64,000 nt of DNA from Bacteroidales bacterium. Its GTDB lineage: Bacteria > Bacteroidota > Bacteroidia > Bacteroidales > GCA-2748055. Numbering within the stretch: position 1 is the stretch's first letter; every line of letters starts with the position of its first letter. The stretch spans positions 1 to 64,000 of the forward strand of contig JAOZUK010000001.1 of NCBI GenBank assembly GCA_029938715.1, given 5' to 3'. A program made the translations under genes and the position numbers. The notes below the pieces were generated by a model that saw only the letters and a list, made by a program, of their open reading frames with translations, had not been told where the DNA came from and did no database searches. This document shows positions 54,728-64,000 of this stretch, in pieces.

Positions 54728-55822
54728 CTACATCATGCCATCCCCGATTTCGGTCTTGATTTCGTTGACGTATTGCTTGATCTTCTGCTCTTCCTCTCGT
54801 TTGCACACAAGTATGATGTTCTCATTCTGCACCACAATGTAATCGTTCAGGCCCTGGAGAACTACCAGCTTATCGTCCTGTACATTGACAATGTTGCCCG
54901 ACGATTCATACATAAAAACATGCTTCCCGGTAACCGAATTCTGAACTTCATCTTTAGCCAGTTGCTCGTAAAGGGATCCCCATGTGCCAAGGTCCGACCA
55001 TCCGAAATCGGAGACCAGGACAAACACATTATCTGCTTTCTCCATCACCCCGTAGTCGATGCTGATATTCCGACAACTTCCATAGGTCTTTTTAATGAAA
55101 TCGTCCTCATCCGCTGTCCCATAAACACCTTCTCCATCGCGAAACAGGTTGTGAATCTCGGGTAAATGATTCTCAAAAGATTGCATAATGGTTTTTAGAG
55201 ACCAAAAGAAAATGCCTGAATTCCAGTAGAAATCACCACTGTCCAGAAACACTTTTGCAAGTTTCAGATCTGGCTTTTCGGTGAAGGTCTTCACCTTCCG
55301 CAACCCAGTGGATTCATATCCCTTGACCTTCTTTTCAATGGATTGAATATAACCATATCCGGTTTCCGGTCTGCTGGGCACTATCCCCATGGTAAGAAGT
55401 GCATCATTTACGGTTACAAAATCAAGTGCCTGCTTCACATAACGGAGGAACTCCTCCTCTTTCATAATCAAATGATCAGAAGGAGCCACCACGATACGGG
55501 CATTGGGTTCTTTCATATGAATCCTGAAATTTGCAAATTCGATACATGGTGCTGTATTCCTTCGCAGGGGTTCCAGAAGAATATTTTCTTCTGGCAAATC
55601 AGGTATCTGACTTACAATAAGCTCTTTATACTCCAGATTGCTTACAATAAAGATCTGGTCGGGTGGCATTATTTTGTTAAATCTGTCGTAGGTTTGTTGC
55701 AGCAGTGTTCTCCCCGTTCCGAGAATATCAAGGAACTGCTTGGGGCGCTCTGTCTTACTTAGGGGCCAGAACCGACTTCCGATCCCTCCCGCCATTATGA
55801 CGCAATAATTAAGTTTATCCAT
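54728..55822 (-). CDS. manC: Mannose-1-phosphate guanylyltransferase
   Basis: A 364-residue nucleotidyltransferase making GDP-mannose for surface polysaccharides. The signature VIMAGGIGSRFWPLSKTERP is at 10-29; VAPSDHLIMKEEEF, ETGYGYI, VKTFTEKPDLKLA and FYWNSGIFFWS follow. The C-terminal isomerase domain of bifunctional ManC/AlgA enzymes is absent. It faces gldN with 28 bp between stops. Confidence 0.95.
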   Translation of the reverse strand: MDKLNYCVIMAGGIGSRFWPLSKTERPKQFLDILGTGRTLLQQTYDRFNKIMPPDQIFIVSNLEYKELIVSQIPDLPEENILLEPLRRNTAPCIEFANFRIHMKEPNARIVVAPSDHLIMKEEEFLRYVKQALDFVTVNDALLTMGIVPSRPETGYGYIQSIEKKVKGYESTGLRKVKTFTEKPDLKLAKVFLDSGDFYWNSGIFFWSLKTIMQSFENHLPEIHNLFRDGEGVYGTADEDDFIKKTYGSCRNISIDYGVMEKADNVFVLVSDFGWSDLGTWGSLYEQLAKDEVQNSVTGKHVFMYESSGNIVNVQDDKLVVLQGLNDYIVVQNENIILVCKREEEQKIKQYVNEIKTEIGDGMM

Positions 55823-55958
55823 TAATTTTCCAGTAGGTGCGTAAATTGCTATTTGATTATCAATCTACATTAAATATAGTTGGTTTTTAATTAACACCCT
55901 TTTATCTCAGGATGTTTTATAAGATAATTGATATATTACACTTTATTAAGGATAATCC

Positions 55959-56699
55959 ATGCGTCTGCTAGAACAAATAGGAACCTATTTTCTTTTTATG
56001 AAGAGGGCGTTTAGCCGCCCTGAGAAGTTTTCGATCCTTTATCGACAAACCATGAGGGAAATTGATAAGATAGGGATCAACTCTTTTCCAATTGTGGTGA
56101 TTGTTTCTCTTTTCGTAGGGGCAGTGATTACCATTCAAAGTAATTATAACATAGAAAATCCATTGCTCCCCCGCTACCTGGTGGGTCTTACGGTAAGGGA
56201 TTCCCTGCTGCTGGAATTTTCCTCCACCATGGTGGCACTGATCCTGGCGGGTAAGGTGGGCTCAAGCATTGCTTCTGAGCTGGGGATGATGCGCATTACA
56301 GAACAAATCGATGCCCTGGAGGTAATGGGCATTAATTCGGTCTCCTACCTGGTCATGCCCAAGATCATTGCAGCGGTAGTATTCTTTCCCGTACTCTGCC
56401 TGTTAAGCATTGCAATGGGTCTGCTCGGGGGATATATCTCCTGTATTGCTGCAAATGTAATCGCTCCTTCTGAGTATATCTATGGAATCCAGTATGAGTT
56501 TCGTCCCTATTACATCAGCTATTCCCTTACAAAGACTGCTTTCTACGCCCTGATCATTACATCCATTGCCTCCTATTTTGGCTACCATGTTAAGGGAGGT
56601 GCTGTGGAAGTGGGTAAATCCAGCACCAAGGCGGTGGTTCAGAGCAGCATTCTGATTCTGCTTGCCAACCTCATTCTTACCAAGACCATCCTGCAATGA
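55959..56699 (+). CDS. mlaE: MlaE/YrbE-type lipid ABC transporter permease
   Basis: A 246-residue permease with about 5 membrane helices. EFSSTMVALILAGKVGSSIA, SELGMMRITEQIDALEVMGIN and the preceding VIVSLFVGAVITIQ are highly conserved in the MlaE family. With MlaF it moves phospholipids between the membranes. An MCE (MlaD) partner is not in the window; in this phylum it is often elsewhere. 4-bp overlap with mlaF. Confidence 0.93.
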   Translation: MRLLEQIGTYFLFMKRAFSRPEKFSILYRQTMREIDKIGINSFPIVVIVSLFVGAVITIQSNYNIENPLLPRYLVGLTVRDSLLLEFSSTMVALILAGKVGSSIASELGMMRITEQIDALEVMGINSVSYLVMPKIIAAVVFFPVLCLLSIAMGLLGGYISCIAANVIAPSEYIYGIQYEFRPYYISYSLTKTAFYALIITSIASYFGYHVKGGAVEVGKSSTKAVVQSSILILLANLILTKTILQ

Positions 56700-57442
56700 T
56701 CGAGGTAAAAAATCTATATAAAAGATATGATGATAATTTTGTCCTTAACGATGTAAGCGTAAAGTTCGAGCAGGGAAAATGCAATCTAATCATTGGACGC
56801 AGTGGCTCTGGAAAAACGGTCCTCTTAAAAAGCATTGTCGGACTCATTGAAACCGATGAAGGTGAGATCTGGTATGATGATCAGAAGTTCAGTCACCTGG
56901 ACGCCGTTTCAAAGCAAAATATCAGGAAGGAGATGGGTATGCTATTCCAGGGAGCAGCCCTGTTCGACTCACTTACTGTGGAGGAGAATGTACTATTCCC
57001 ACTGGATATGTTTACCTCCTACTCTAGAGGAGAAAAACTGGACCGGGTTAATTTTTGCCTGGAGAAAGTAAAGGTTTCTAAAACCAACAAGTTATATCCT
57101 GCCGAATTAAGCGGAGGAATGAAAAAGCGGGTGGCCATAGCACGGGCCATGGCCTTAAATCCAAGGTACCTGTTTTGCGATGAGCCCAATTCCGGGCTTG
57201 ATCCTGAGACCGGAATCGTTATTGACAACCTGATCAAGGAGATTACCGAAGAGTTTAATATGACCACCATCATCAATTCTCATGACATGAATTCGGTGCT
57301 TGAGATTGGCGATAAGGTGGTTTTTATATATAAAGGTTGTAAATGCTGGGAAGGAACGCGAAAGGATATTCTTAAAACAGACAATGAGGCACTCAATAAT
57401 TTTGTGTTTGCCACCAGGCTGGCCCGGCAGATCAAATCGTAG
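56696..57442 (+). CDS. mlaF: MlaF-type lipid ABC transporter ATPase
   Basis: A 248-residue ABC ATPase with Walker A LIIGRSGSGKTVLLKSIVG, Q-loop GMLFQGAALFDSLTVEENV, signature LSGGMKKRVAIARAMA, Walker B YLFCDEPNSGLDPETG and switch His in INSHDMNSVLEIGD. It powers MlaE. It converges on the next gene with 12 bp between stops. Confidence 0.95.
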   Translation: MIEVKNLYKRYDDNFVLNDVSVKFEQGKCNLIIGRSGSGKTVLLKSIVGLIETDEGEIWYDDQKFSHLDAVSKQNIRKEMGMLFQGAALFDSLTVEENVLFPLDMFTSYSRGEKLDRVNFCLEKVKVSKTNKLYPAELSGGMKKRVAIARAMALNPRYLFCDEPNSGLDPETGIVIDNLIKEITEEFNMTTIINSHDMNSVLEIGDKVVFIYKGCKCWEGTRKDILKTDNEALNNFVFATRLARQIKS

Positions 57443-57454
57443 CGGTATCTGTGT

Positions 57455-58900
57455 TTAATATACCAGGGGCCTGTCTCTGTAGATATCTTTACAACCAAAT
57501 ATCAGATTCACTCCAAGCCACACATTTACGGCCCGGGTATCCTGTGGCCAGAACACAAGATTCAGTGCATTGTCTGAAATTACATAAAGATTGAAGGGGC
57601 CCGTATGAATTGAGAAGCCAGCACCCACATTTTTGAAGTAGGAATGAATGTAAGAGTAGCTAAGTGTCAGGTTCAGCCATTGACCCACAGCAAAGTTTGC
57701 GGAAGCTGTTACCGACTCAGCAATTTGTCCGGTCAGGAAATCGGTTCTTGACAGAAGACCGAAATTTATTTCAGGTGTCACTGAATAGGATGCTCCCACA
57801 TATAATTTGGTATTTAGCTTCCTGGAGTACACTCCTCCCGGTGCAAATTCAAGAAACCCGGAAAGACTATCGCCTATCTGGTTGAAGGCGCTATCCAGAT
57901 AATTCTCAAAGGTAAAATCGTCTGAGATTTCCAGCGGATCGATTTCGAATCCCGGAAAGTCATATTCAGTCTTATAGGTCATCTCATGCGTCTCATCTGT
58001 CCACTTAATATACCCCACATCAAGTAGACTGGCACTAAGCAACAGATTGTCTGTAGGCCGGTATTCAATACCCAGGTCTATTCCCAACCCAAAGTTCCTG
58101 GTATTAAAGGCATATTTTGGAAGCTGCCAGGGATCCAGGTCTTCAACCTCATCTTTAAGGGCAATATCGCTAATTTTTCCCTCTTCGTCATAGGTCACAT
58201 CTGCAAATGGCAAAGAGGCAGCAAAGTGCATATCCGATAGAATATGCCAGCTATCCTGCGAAGTGGTGAGAGAGAGATTGGAGTTCACGGTAGCTATATT
58301 TCCAACACCAAACAAAACCTTTCCCCTCACACCTATATTGAGGTTGTCCACAATGGCACCCGACCACCCCACCGAAACTTCATCAAATCCCATCCAGTCG
58401 GTAGAAAGACCATCCAGGTTGTAAGTTTTTCCATCCTCAGTACCATTTATAAGCAGCACTCCAAGATCACCAGGAACATAGAGACTGCCATCAAACCTGG
58501 TGGTGACATCCACCGAGAAAAAGCCGATCTCCGTCCTGAATCCCACCGATAGCCAGGAAGTTCCGGAATTAGACAGAAAGTAGTTGGTGGGCTTCAGTTT
58601 GTTCAGAAATGCCTCTTTGTCTCCCAGGGGATGAAGGAAGGTGATCAGAGAGTCCTGAGTGGGATGTGGATAGATCAAATCACTCCATGCATAAGGGCTT
58701 GAAGTCTCTTCAGTCCTGACCGGAGCCAGGAATGGAATGCCAATGTAGAGATCACAGCCCGGCTGATAGGCTGGATTAATCCGGTTGGTTTGAGGGACCC
58801 CTTGCATAAAATAGAGAGAATTACTCACCTGGGCTCCAGCCTCTATCCCAAATCCTGCTAAGATTCCTATACTAAGTATGAATTTGTAGAGTGACTTCAT
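57455..58900 (-). CDS. DUF5723 outer-membrane barrel protein
   Basis: A 481-residue protein with signal peptide (cleaved around AGFGIEAGAQ), then VSNSLYFMQGVPQTNRINPA, the recognisable start of DUF5723 proteins. The rest alternates aromatic/hydrophobic and polar residues over many strands, as in a FadL- or PorV-like barrel (LGIDLGIEYRPTDNLLLSAS; AGFSIHTGPFNLYVISDN). Third gene of an operon; it overlaps the lipoprotein gene upstream by 4 bp. Function unknown. Confidence 0.8.
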   Translation of the reverse strand: MKSLYKFILSIGILAGFGIEAGAQVSNSLYFMQGVPQTNRINPAYQPGCDLYIGIPFLAPVRTEETSSPYAWSDLIYPHPTQDSLITFLHPLGDKEAFLNKLKPTNYFLSNSGTSWLSVGFRTEIGFFSVDVTTRFDGSLYVPGDLGVLLINGTEDGKTYNLDGLSTDWMGFDEVSVGWSGAIVDNLNIGVRGKVLFGVGNIATVNSNLSLTTSQDSWHILSDMHFAASLPFADVTYDEEGKISDIALKDEVEDLDPWQLPKYAFNTRNFGLGIDLGIEYRPTDNLLLSASLLDVGYIKWTDETHEMTYKTEYDFPGFEIDPLEISDDFTFENYLDSAFNQIGDSLSGFLEFAPGGVYSRKLNTKLYVGASYSVTPEINFGLLSRTDFLTGQIAESVTASANFAVGQWLNLTLSYSYIHSYFKNVGAGFSIHTGPFNLYVISDNALNLVFWPQDTRAVNVWLGVNLIFGCKDIYRDRPLVY

Positions 58901-60531
58901 AACACCCTTGAATTAATGATGAGATCTGCGAACAATGAGAGCTTAAAATCCAGCGAGTAGTCCGAGTAGAGTTTCACATCTTTGCTTCCCAACTCAGAGG
59001 TATTCATACGTGCATGAACCTGCAAATAGCGAATCTCTTCAAACTTGCCCAGCTTTTCAGCAGGAAAAATGGCTGTATTTTCCTCTTCTCCTGCCTGGAT
59101 CAACTTACCCTCCTGGTCTACCTCAGAGGCCGCCAGTAAAACCTGGTTATCTCCAAAAACAGAATCCAGAACCTGGTAGAATTCATCCAGCAGATATACC
59201 TGAAGATCAAGTTTAATTGGCAACTCATTGACTGTACTCATAGTAAGGTTCACCTGCCGAATCATGCTTGTATCAATCCCCTGATCACCCATCTCAAATT
59301 CTATAGTATCTTCCAAAGCAATCACGGTCGACCGAAAGTCAAGGGGAAGAAGAAACTCTATTTCAATGATAAGCCGGCTGGTATCCAGCACGAAATGCGA
59401 TTCATCCCCTGTTCCCTCCTGAGTTCTGCCGGATACCTTGTAAGAAAGAGAGGTGGGTCCAACAGCCAGTAATTCGTTAAAGTTGCTGGTCTCCCGGTTG
59501 ATATGGAATTCCTCACTTACTGCACTCCCGATTTGGGTCATGCCAGGTGCAGGAACCATAAATGGATGCCCTTCATAGAACTCCAGCGTTACAGATGATC
59601 CGTCCGTTCCGTTGGAAATTGCACTGTCCATCGTAATTACAAGGGGAACACCCACAGAATTGGTTATCCATACATTGATGCGGGGATCGGCAAACTTCAC
59701 CGCGGCCAGTTCCGGATTCTCAGTGTAAAAGGGAATCTCAATGGAGCCACGTTCTGTAAATACGTTCCTGGAATCGATATATCCAAATAGGCTGTAGAAA
59801 CCCATGTCCAGGAAATTCAAATCAATTTGACATATATCGTCAGGATCCACCGGATTGCCAGAGTTGGTCAGCACCAGGTCAAAATCGATCTGAATTACAT
59901 TGGAATCACCCTTCTCAAAAGTTTCAATATAGTAGTAGTCAGTAAGAACCCTACCAGAATCTTCAAATACTCCACTCTCATCACTACACACCAGTGTAAC
60001 AAAAAATGGTTCTCCCCGGGGATCAAGAATCTGCTCACTGCTGATATTTACATATCCATTGTGTTTAAATGAACTCATTACCTCGAGCAGGATCTCTCCT
60101 CCCTTGATCCGAATGCTATCCACCCGGTCGTCCCCATCAAGCTGGATTGCGATAATCTTATTTTTCAGAAAATGCACAATGTCTCCCGGATTACTCTCTG
60201 TAAACTCCGGAATATTTACATCGGCGGATAGATAGGTCTCGGTATAGACAGCATTGGGAATATCCTCTATGGTGTCGGCCATCACATTTACCACTGTATC
60301 GGAGTAAGCAAGATAGATCAGTCCATCATCAAATTCGCGGGCATAACCTGCCGAATCCACATATTCAACAATGTCGCCTATGTTCAAAGAACCATAAAAC
60401 AGAGGGGCTATCAGTTCCGGATGGATCTCAACCTCATCCGAGAGCTTATCTAGATTAAAATACTCCTTCTGACAATTGGTTAGCAGAAGTGCGCCTGCCA
60501 TCAGGAACAGTATACCGAGTTGACGCTTCAT
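58897..60531 (-). CDS. Large lipoprotein of unknown function
   Basis: A 544-residue lipoprotein (lipobox LTNC, Cys20), then QKEYFNLDKLSDEVEIHPEL. It is acidic, beta-rich, without cysteines after the lipobox, and appears to hold several similar beta-sandwich modules (VNISSEQILDPRGEPFFVTL; LIIEIEFLLPLDFRSTVIAL). No family recognised. Second gene of the operon, starting 3 bp after the 919-residue gene and coupled to the DUF5723 barrel. Confidence 0.75.
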   Translation of the reverse strand: MKRQLGILFLMAGALLLTNCQKEYFNLDKLSDEVEIHPELIAPLFYGSLNIGDIVEYVDSAGYAREFDDGLIYLAYSDTVVNVMADTIEDIPNAVYTETYLSADVNIPEFTESNPGDIVHFLKNKIIAIQLDGDDRVDSIRIKGGEILLEVMSSFKHNGYVNISSEQILDPRGEPFFVTLVCSDESGVFEDSGRVLTDYYYIETFEKGDSNVIQIDFDLVLTNSGNPVDPDDICQIDLNFLDMGFYSLFGYIDSRNVFTERGSIEIPFYTENPELAAVKFADPRINVWITNSVGVPLVITMDSAISNGTDGSSVTLEFYEGHPFMVPAPGMTQIGSAVSEEFHINRETSNFNELLAVGPTSLSYKVSGRTQEGTGDESHFVLDTSRLIIEIEFLLPLDFRSTVIALEDTIEFEMGDQGIDTSMIRQVNLTMSTVNELPIKLDLQVYLLDEFYQVLDSVFGDNQVLLAASEVDQEGKLIQAGEEENTAIFPAEKLGKFEEIRYLQVHARMNTSELGSKDVKLYSDYSLDFKLSLFADLIINSRVL

Positions 60532-60534
60532 GAT

Positions 60535-63294
60535 TTATTCAATTGAATAGTTGTATAAAAAGTTATTTGTGCTTCCCACGATCAGATTGAACCTGCTGTC
60601 TGATCCTGCAAAATAGCCTATACTAAACCTGGTTGATCCCTCCAGCGGAAATCCTTCATAAAGCGATCCGTCTGAATTGACCAGGTAAATCCTGTTCCGG
60701 GAGCGGTCTGAAATTCCAATTTTAACATCTGAGGGCGAAAATTTATATATATCGGGCATCTCACTGATCTTTCCCCTTACCCTGTAACTAAACAGCCGTT
60801 TCCCATCCTGGAGCAATACAGTTAACTCATCTCCATCGGCTATAATAAATTCAGGAATTCCATCTTTATTCAGATCTCCCATCCTGAAAAAATGATCGTT
60901 GGATACCTCCAGTTTAAGAAGTTCCGAAACAGTTCCATCCATATATACCGCTCTTACGCTCCCTGATGTGTCTGTGGAGATCCACCTGGGTTTCTCTTCC
61001 CTCAGATTCATATCCAGGGCGACAGGGTTCCGGGGAGAAAATGCGATGCGCTCCTTCACCTTGATGCGCTCCTTACCTCGCCTGTCCAGAAAATAGCTTC
61101 TGTTCCTATCAGATAACACGATATAATCCTTTTCTCTGATTCTGAAATGCTGAATCTCACCCGTCACAACTGACTCGGTTTTCCCAAACTTCCAACCGGT
61201 GAGCAGATTCCCCTCAATATCATACACGTAGATTTTGCGATCTTCCGCTGCCACAAACAGCCTGTAATCCCTGCTTTTATCATAGTCAAATAATGCCATG
61301 GCATTGGTTGCATTGGACCTGAGTGAAATGGGATATCGCTCCACATAATTCCCATTCCTGTCGATCAAATGGATCTTTTCCGGGGTATTAAAGAGAAACT
61401 GCAACCTTCCATTTTTATAAAAATCCACCTGATGAATGGTTCCCATAATGGGCCCGTCCAGAGGTAATTTCCAGAGAATCCTTCCTGTACTGTTGATCAG
61501 GTAAACGCGGTGAGCCTCATCCTGGACCATGATCTCCTTCTCTGAAGTGTTGTGATTTACTACGAGTACCGGTTTGGTGGCTGCTGAGGAATCCAGTAGA
61601 CTCTCCCAGACTGTCAGCGCTTTCTCCTTGATATGAGAGGTATACTTTAAGCTGACACTTTGATAATAGAGGCGATCCTCTGTACTGTATTGAACCACAA
61701 CACCTGGAATTCTTCGCAGGAACAACTCCAGTGGCCCTAACTTTTCCAAAGCTCTCCCGCTCAGCAGCTCCTGCTTATAATCCAAGAAACTGAATGGCTT
61801 TAAGAATAAGGTGATATTACTTCTGTTAGAGAGGTAATCTGACATCTCTTTGTAGACCGGATCACTTATAAATGTTTTGTGAAGTACATTCTGGTAGATC
61901 ACCCTGGATATGGCATCAACGGAGGGTCCAAATATCAGATAGTTCTCAAACACCGTAAAATAGCTATTGAACATACGTGCTACAGGTGTTCCTCTGAAGA
62001 ATGGGTCGGGCAAACTGTAAATATTAAAACTGGTCTGGCTATCCAGCCGGTATACATGCCGCAGTGAATTCATATCAAAGGAGTTGACCTGAAGATATTG
62101 CTCCACCCACCTCATCACAACCTCCATGGTTTCGCTGCGACTTCTGGTTTCAATAACCAACAACTCATCTTCGGTTTTCTCAGTTATACCTTCCATGGCA
62201 AACCAGGCCATTTCATCATCCATAATGGTTGCCAGATCTTCAATAGGATCTATACCATACACCTTATCTAATCGCTGCAATTCAACCTCAATTTCCGACC
62301 CATGGCTAAGTCCCATCAAATAGGGGGTGATCTGTGCCCTGAACTTGGCCTGGTCACTTATACCCAGGTGCAGAAAATAGTTGATTCCTGAGGGTAATAT
62401 TTCATGGATCTCCATCCTCACAGGCGATTGATCGGAGAATGCGCCAAGGAAAAAAGGAGCATTTGGATCCGAGTAAGTCATTCCATTGAGAATGAAAGCA
62501 TCCTTTTTAATGTCCAGATCCAATTCTCCCCACGAGGCAAGTTTCGAAAACAATCTGAGGATTTCCCAACGGGATTCGTCAATTACCGGATAAAACAGTT
62601 GTGGTAATCTTTCATAGTTAACATATACATTGGCATGGACATATCGTCCCTCTGTCTCCTTCACCATGCTCAATCCCAGCTCTTCGGTAAGATCACTCTC
62701 ATCATGTATGGTACGAATGGATTGCTCCACCAGCATGGAGGATGAGCTTAACAGGCATAAACCGTTAATAGAACCAAACGTAAATTTTCCTGGAATAAGG
62801 CCTGGCTCCCCGGAAACATCATGCAAAGTTTCCGCCTCATATTTCCTGCTGTTAATCATGGCCTTCTCCTCCAGCAGGGAGATCATCAAATGATCAAATT
62901 CGTTTTCGCTGTACGAATCGGAATATTTCAGATAGAAGAGCGGCACAAGCTGCTCTTTACCCACCAGGTGAATAGAGAAGTGTAACCCCTCCTTTAAAAG
63001 AAGTTCTTTCAATGGCTCCGATGAATTAACCTGTGCCAGTGCGATTTGAAGCAAAGAATCCAGTTCAGTCTGGCCTGTAGTATTTATAAAGTCTTTCCAG
63101 ATCCTGTTCCCGGCCAGAAATGATTCTGTCAGGTACTCGAAATCAATATCCTCTACAAAGAGGATGGCGTCCTCAGGGACTGCTTCCAATATTTCAATGG
63201 GGCTGATTTTATCAAATCTGCTCAGCAGGAATACAAGGATCAATGCAACACAAACCACAGCAAACAGCCCACCATATATAATACGCTTCAACAT
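60535..63294 (-). CDS. Membrane-anchored protein with DUF3352-like and beta-propeller parts
   Basis: A 919-residue protein with an N-terminal transmembrane anchor (5-25) without lipobox. Residues about 35-560 resemble DUF3352-like extracytoplasmic proteins (VPEDAILFVEDIDFEYLTES; VFENYLIFGPSVDAISRVIY). The C-terminal 320 residues form a repeat-rich propeller-like region (YLINSTGRILWKLPLDGP; IYVYDIEGNLLTGWKFG; GDLNKDGIPEFIIADGDEL, an FG-GAP-like calcium loop). It is first gene of the operon, with a TAnnTTTG box 17 nt upstream. The domain call is tentative. Confidence 0.7.
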   Translation of the reverse strand: MLKRIIYGGLFAVVCVALILVFLLSRFDKISPIEILEAVPEDAILFVEDIDFEYLTESFLAGNRIWKDFINTTGQTELDSLLQIALAQVNSSEPLKELLLKEGLHFSIHLVGKEQLVPLFYLKYSDSYSENEFDHLMISLLEEKAMINSRKYEAETLHDVSGEPGLIPGKFTFGSINGLCLLSSSSMLVEQSIRTIHDESDLTEELGLSMVKETEGRYVHANVYVNYERLPQLFYPVIDESRWEILRLFSKLASWGELDLDIKKDAFILNGMTYSDPNAPFFLGAFSDQSPVRMEIHEILPSGINYFLHLGISDQAKFRAQITPYLMGLSHGSEIEVELQRLDKVYGIDPIEDLATIMDDEMAWFAMEGITEKTEDELLVIETRSRSETMEVVMRWVEQYLQVNSFDMNSLRHVYRLDSQTSFNIYSLPDPFFRGTPVARMFNSYFTVFENYLIFGPSVDAISRVIYQNVLHKTFISDPVYKEMSDYLSNRSNITLFLKPFSFLDYKQELLSGRALEKLGPLELFLRRIPGVVVQYSTEDRLYYQSVSLKYTSHIKEKALTVWESLLDSSAATKPVLVVNHNTSEKEIMVQDEAHRVYLINSTGRILWKLPLDGPIMGTIHQVDFYKNGRLQFLFNTPEKIHLIDRNGNYVERYPISLRSNATNAMALFDYDKSRDYRLFVAAEDRKIYVYDIEGNLLTGWKFGKTESVVTGEIQHFRIREKDYIVLSDRNRSYFLDRRGKERIKVKERIAFSPRNPVALDMNLREEKPRWISTDTSGSVRAVYMDGTVSELLKLEVSNDHFFRMGDLNKDGIPEFIIADGDELTVLLQDGKRLFSYRVRGKISEMPDIYKFSPSDVKIGISDRSRNRIYLVNSDGSLYEGFPLEGSTRFSIGYFAGSDSRFNLIVGSTNNFLYNYSIE

Positions 63295-63311
63295 ACCAGA
63301 TTGGTTTAACC

Positions 63312-63319
63312 CAAAAATA
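63312..63319 (-). promoter_or_regulatory. -7 box of the three-gene envelope operon
   Basis: TATTTTTG on the minus strand exactly matches TAnnTTTG and ends 17 nt before the start at 63294. No clear -33 TTTG at the usual distance. Confidence 0.45.
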
Positions 63320-63417
63320 TAAATTTCACAAGCAGGTTAGCGGGAAAATTACCAACACTTCCGCTACTTGTCCACAAGGGATTCAGGTCAAAACCATTAT
63401 TGGTACAGTTTTTGCTT

Positions 63418-63425
63418 TACTTTTG
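63418..63425 (+). promoter_or_regulatory. -7 box of the second TonB receptor
   Basis: TACTTTTG matches TAnnTTTG and ends 16 nt before the ATG at 63442. TTG at 63400-63402 lies only 15 nt upstream, too close for a normal -33 element. The divergent -7 box of the envelope operon is about 100 bp away. Confidence 0.45.
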
Positions 63426-63441
63426 CGTATTTTTTAATCCC

Positions 63442-64000
63442 ATGCTTTTTCGTACCCTATTCATAATTAGCACGTTAATTTCAACTCTGCAGCTATATGG
63501 GCAACAGGTTCAGGTAATCAGCTCTTCGGACCGGTCCGCCATTGAACATGTAGCGGTATACAATACCACCCGGGAAAGATCAGCCCTTACCGACTCCCTG
63601 GGGATGATCGACCTGCGCATTTTCCCCATGACAGATACCATTGTCTTTCAGCATCCCTCCTTTGTAAACCGTCAATTCAGCCACCAACAAATTACCGATC
63701 AGTCCACAATTGTTCTTCACAGAAAACGGATTTTAATCGATGAGTATGTCATCTCAGCTTCGAAATCGAGGGAGAGCAAGCTGATTATTCCCAACATGGT
63801 GGATGTGATTGAAGAGAAAGAACTTAAAGAATCCACAGGGCTAACCGCTGCAGAGATTCTGGAAGGAACGGGTAACATCATGGTGCAAAAAACACAGGGA
63901 GGAGGGGGAAGTCCAATTCTTCGTGGTTTTGAGGCCAATAAGATCCTTCTTGTGCTGGATGGGGTCAGGCTGAACAACGCCATCTATCGCAACGGGCACC
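63442..64000 (+). CDS. TonB-dependent receptor, haem/haemoglobin-receptor type (partial)
   Basis: The first 186 residues of a receptor cut off by the window end. Signal peptide MLFRTLFIISTLISTLQLYG, a small carboxypeptidase-like beta domain (about 22-95), then a plug domain with TonB-box-like DEYVISASKSRES, TGLTAAEILEGTGNIMVQKT and PILRGFEANKILLVLDGVRL followed by NNAIYRNGH. The last motif is typical of TonB-dependent haem/haemoglobin receptors; the actual ligand is not proven. Confidence 0.85.
   Translation, partial: MLFRTLFIISTLISTLQLYGQQVQVISSSDRSAIEHVAVYNTTRERSALTDSLGMIDLRIFPMTDTIVFQHPSFVNRQFSHQQITDQSTIVLHRKRILIDEYVISASKSRESKLIIPNMVDVIEEKELKESTGLTAAEILEGTGNIMVQKTQGGGGSPILRGFEANKILLVLDGVRLNNAIYRNGH

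Overview
The window reads as a chromosome segment of a Bacteroidota bacterium, most likely a Bacteroidales/Marinilabiliales-type marine or sediment lineage. The evidence is type IX secretion genes (porX, sprE/porW, gldH, porP, gldK-L-M-N), DUF4270, DUF5723 and DUF4114 proteins, TonB-dependent receptors with carboxypeptidase-like N-domains, Bacteroidota-type TAnnTTTG -7 boxes and few Shine-Dalgarno sequences. The species cannot be fixed from the sequence. I saw no rRNA, tRNA, insertion sequence, phage gene or CRISPR array, and almost all of the DNA is coding.

Layout. 1-3.4 kb: tail of a membrane protein, then a B12-dependent ribonucleotide reductase with a roughly 560-bp upstream gap. 3.4-10.7 kb: TonB receptor, Kdo transferase, sodium/solute symporter, lipoprotein, alanine dehydrogenase. 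10.7-15.4 kb: sprE-porX-tsaE operon. 15.5-20.8 kb: Nfu and Mrp (Fe-S), then ricT-gldH-trmB-ATL, then holB. 20.8-27.2 kb: pgk, a LuxE-like acyl-protein synthetase with a terminator hairpin inside its coding start, a small secreted protein, YraN, metG and an HU/SPOR envelope protein. 27.3-31.6 kb: four nucleotide-sugar genes. 31.7-33.9 kb: an LVIVD/DUF4114 lipoprotein and a gap with palindromes and a 39-codon ORF. 33.9-38.0 kb: glmS, DUF4270 lipoprotein and a half-length starch-synthase-like protein, divergent from panC-panD-flippase-hldE/rfaE2-radA. 42.7-48.7 kb: PBP1A, topA and an arginase-fold protein that has lost metal ligands. 48.9-54.7 kb: porP-gldKLMN core. 54.7-57.4 kb: manC and mlaE-mlaF. 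57.5-63.3 kb: an uncharacterised three-gene envelope operon. The end holds the start of a haem-type TonB receptor.

How it works together. The dominant theme is building the cell surface: type IX secretion and its regulator, Kdo/heptose/mannose/uronic sugar precursors, peptidoglycan synthesis, lipid transport and outer-membrane receptors, mixed with housekeeping genes. The least explained parts are the 57.5-63.3 kb operon, the degenerate arginase between topA and the secretion core, and the truncated starch-synthase-like protein opposite panC.
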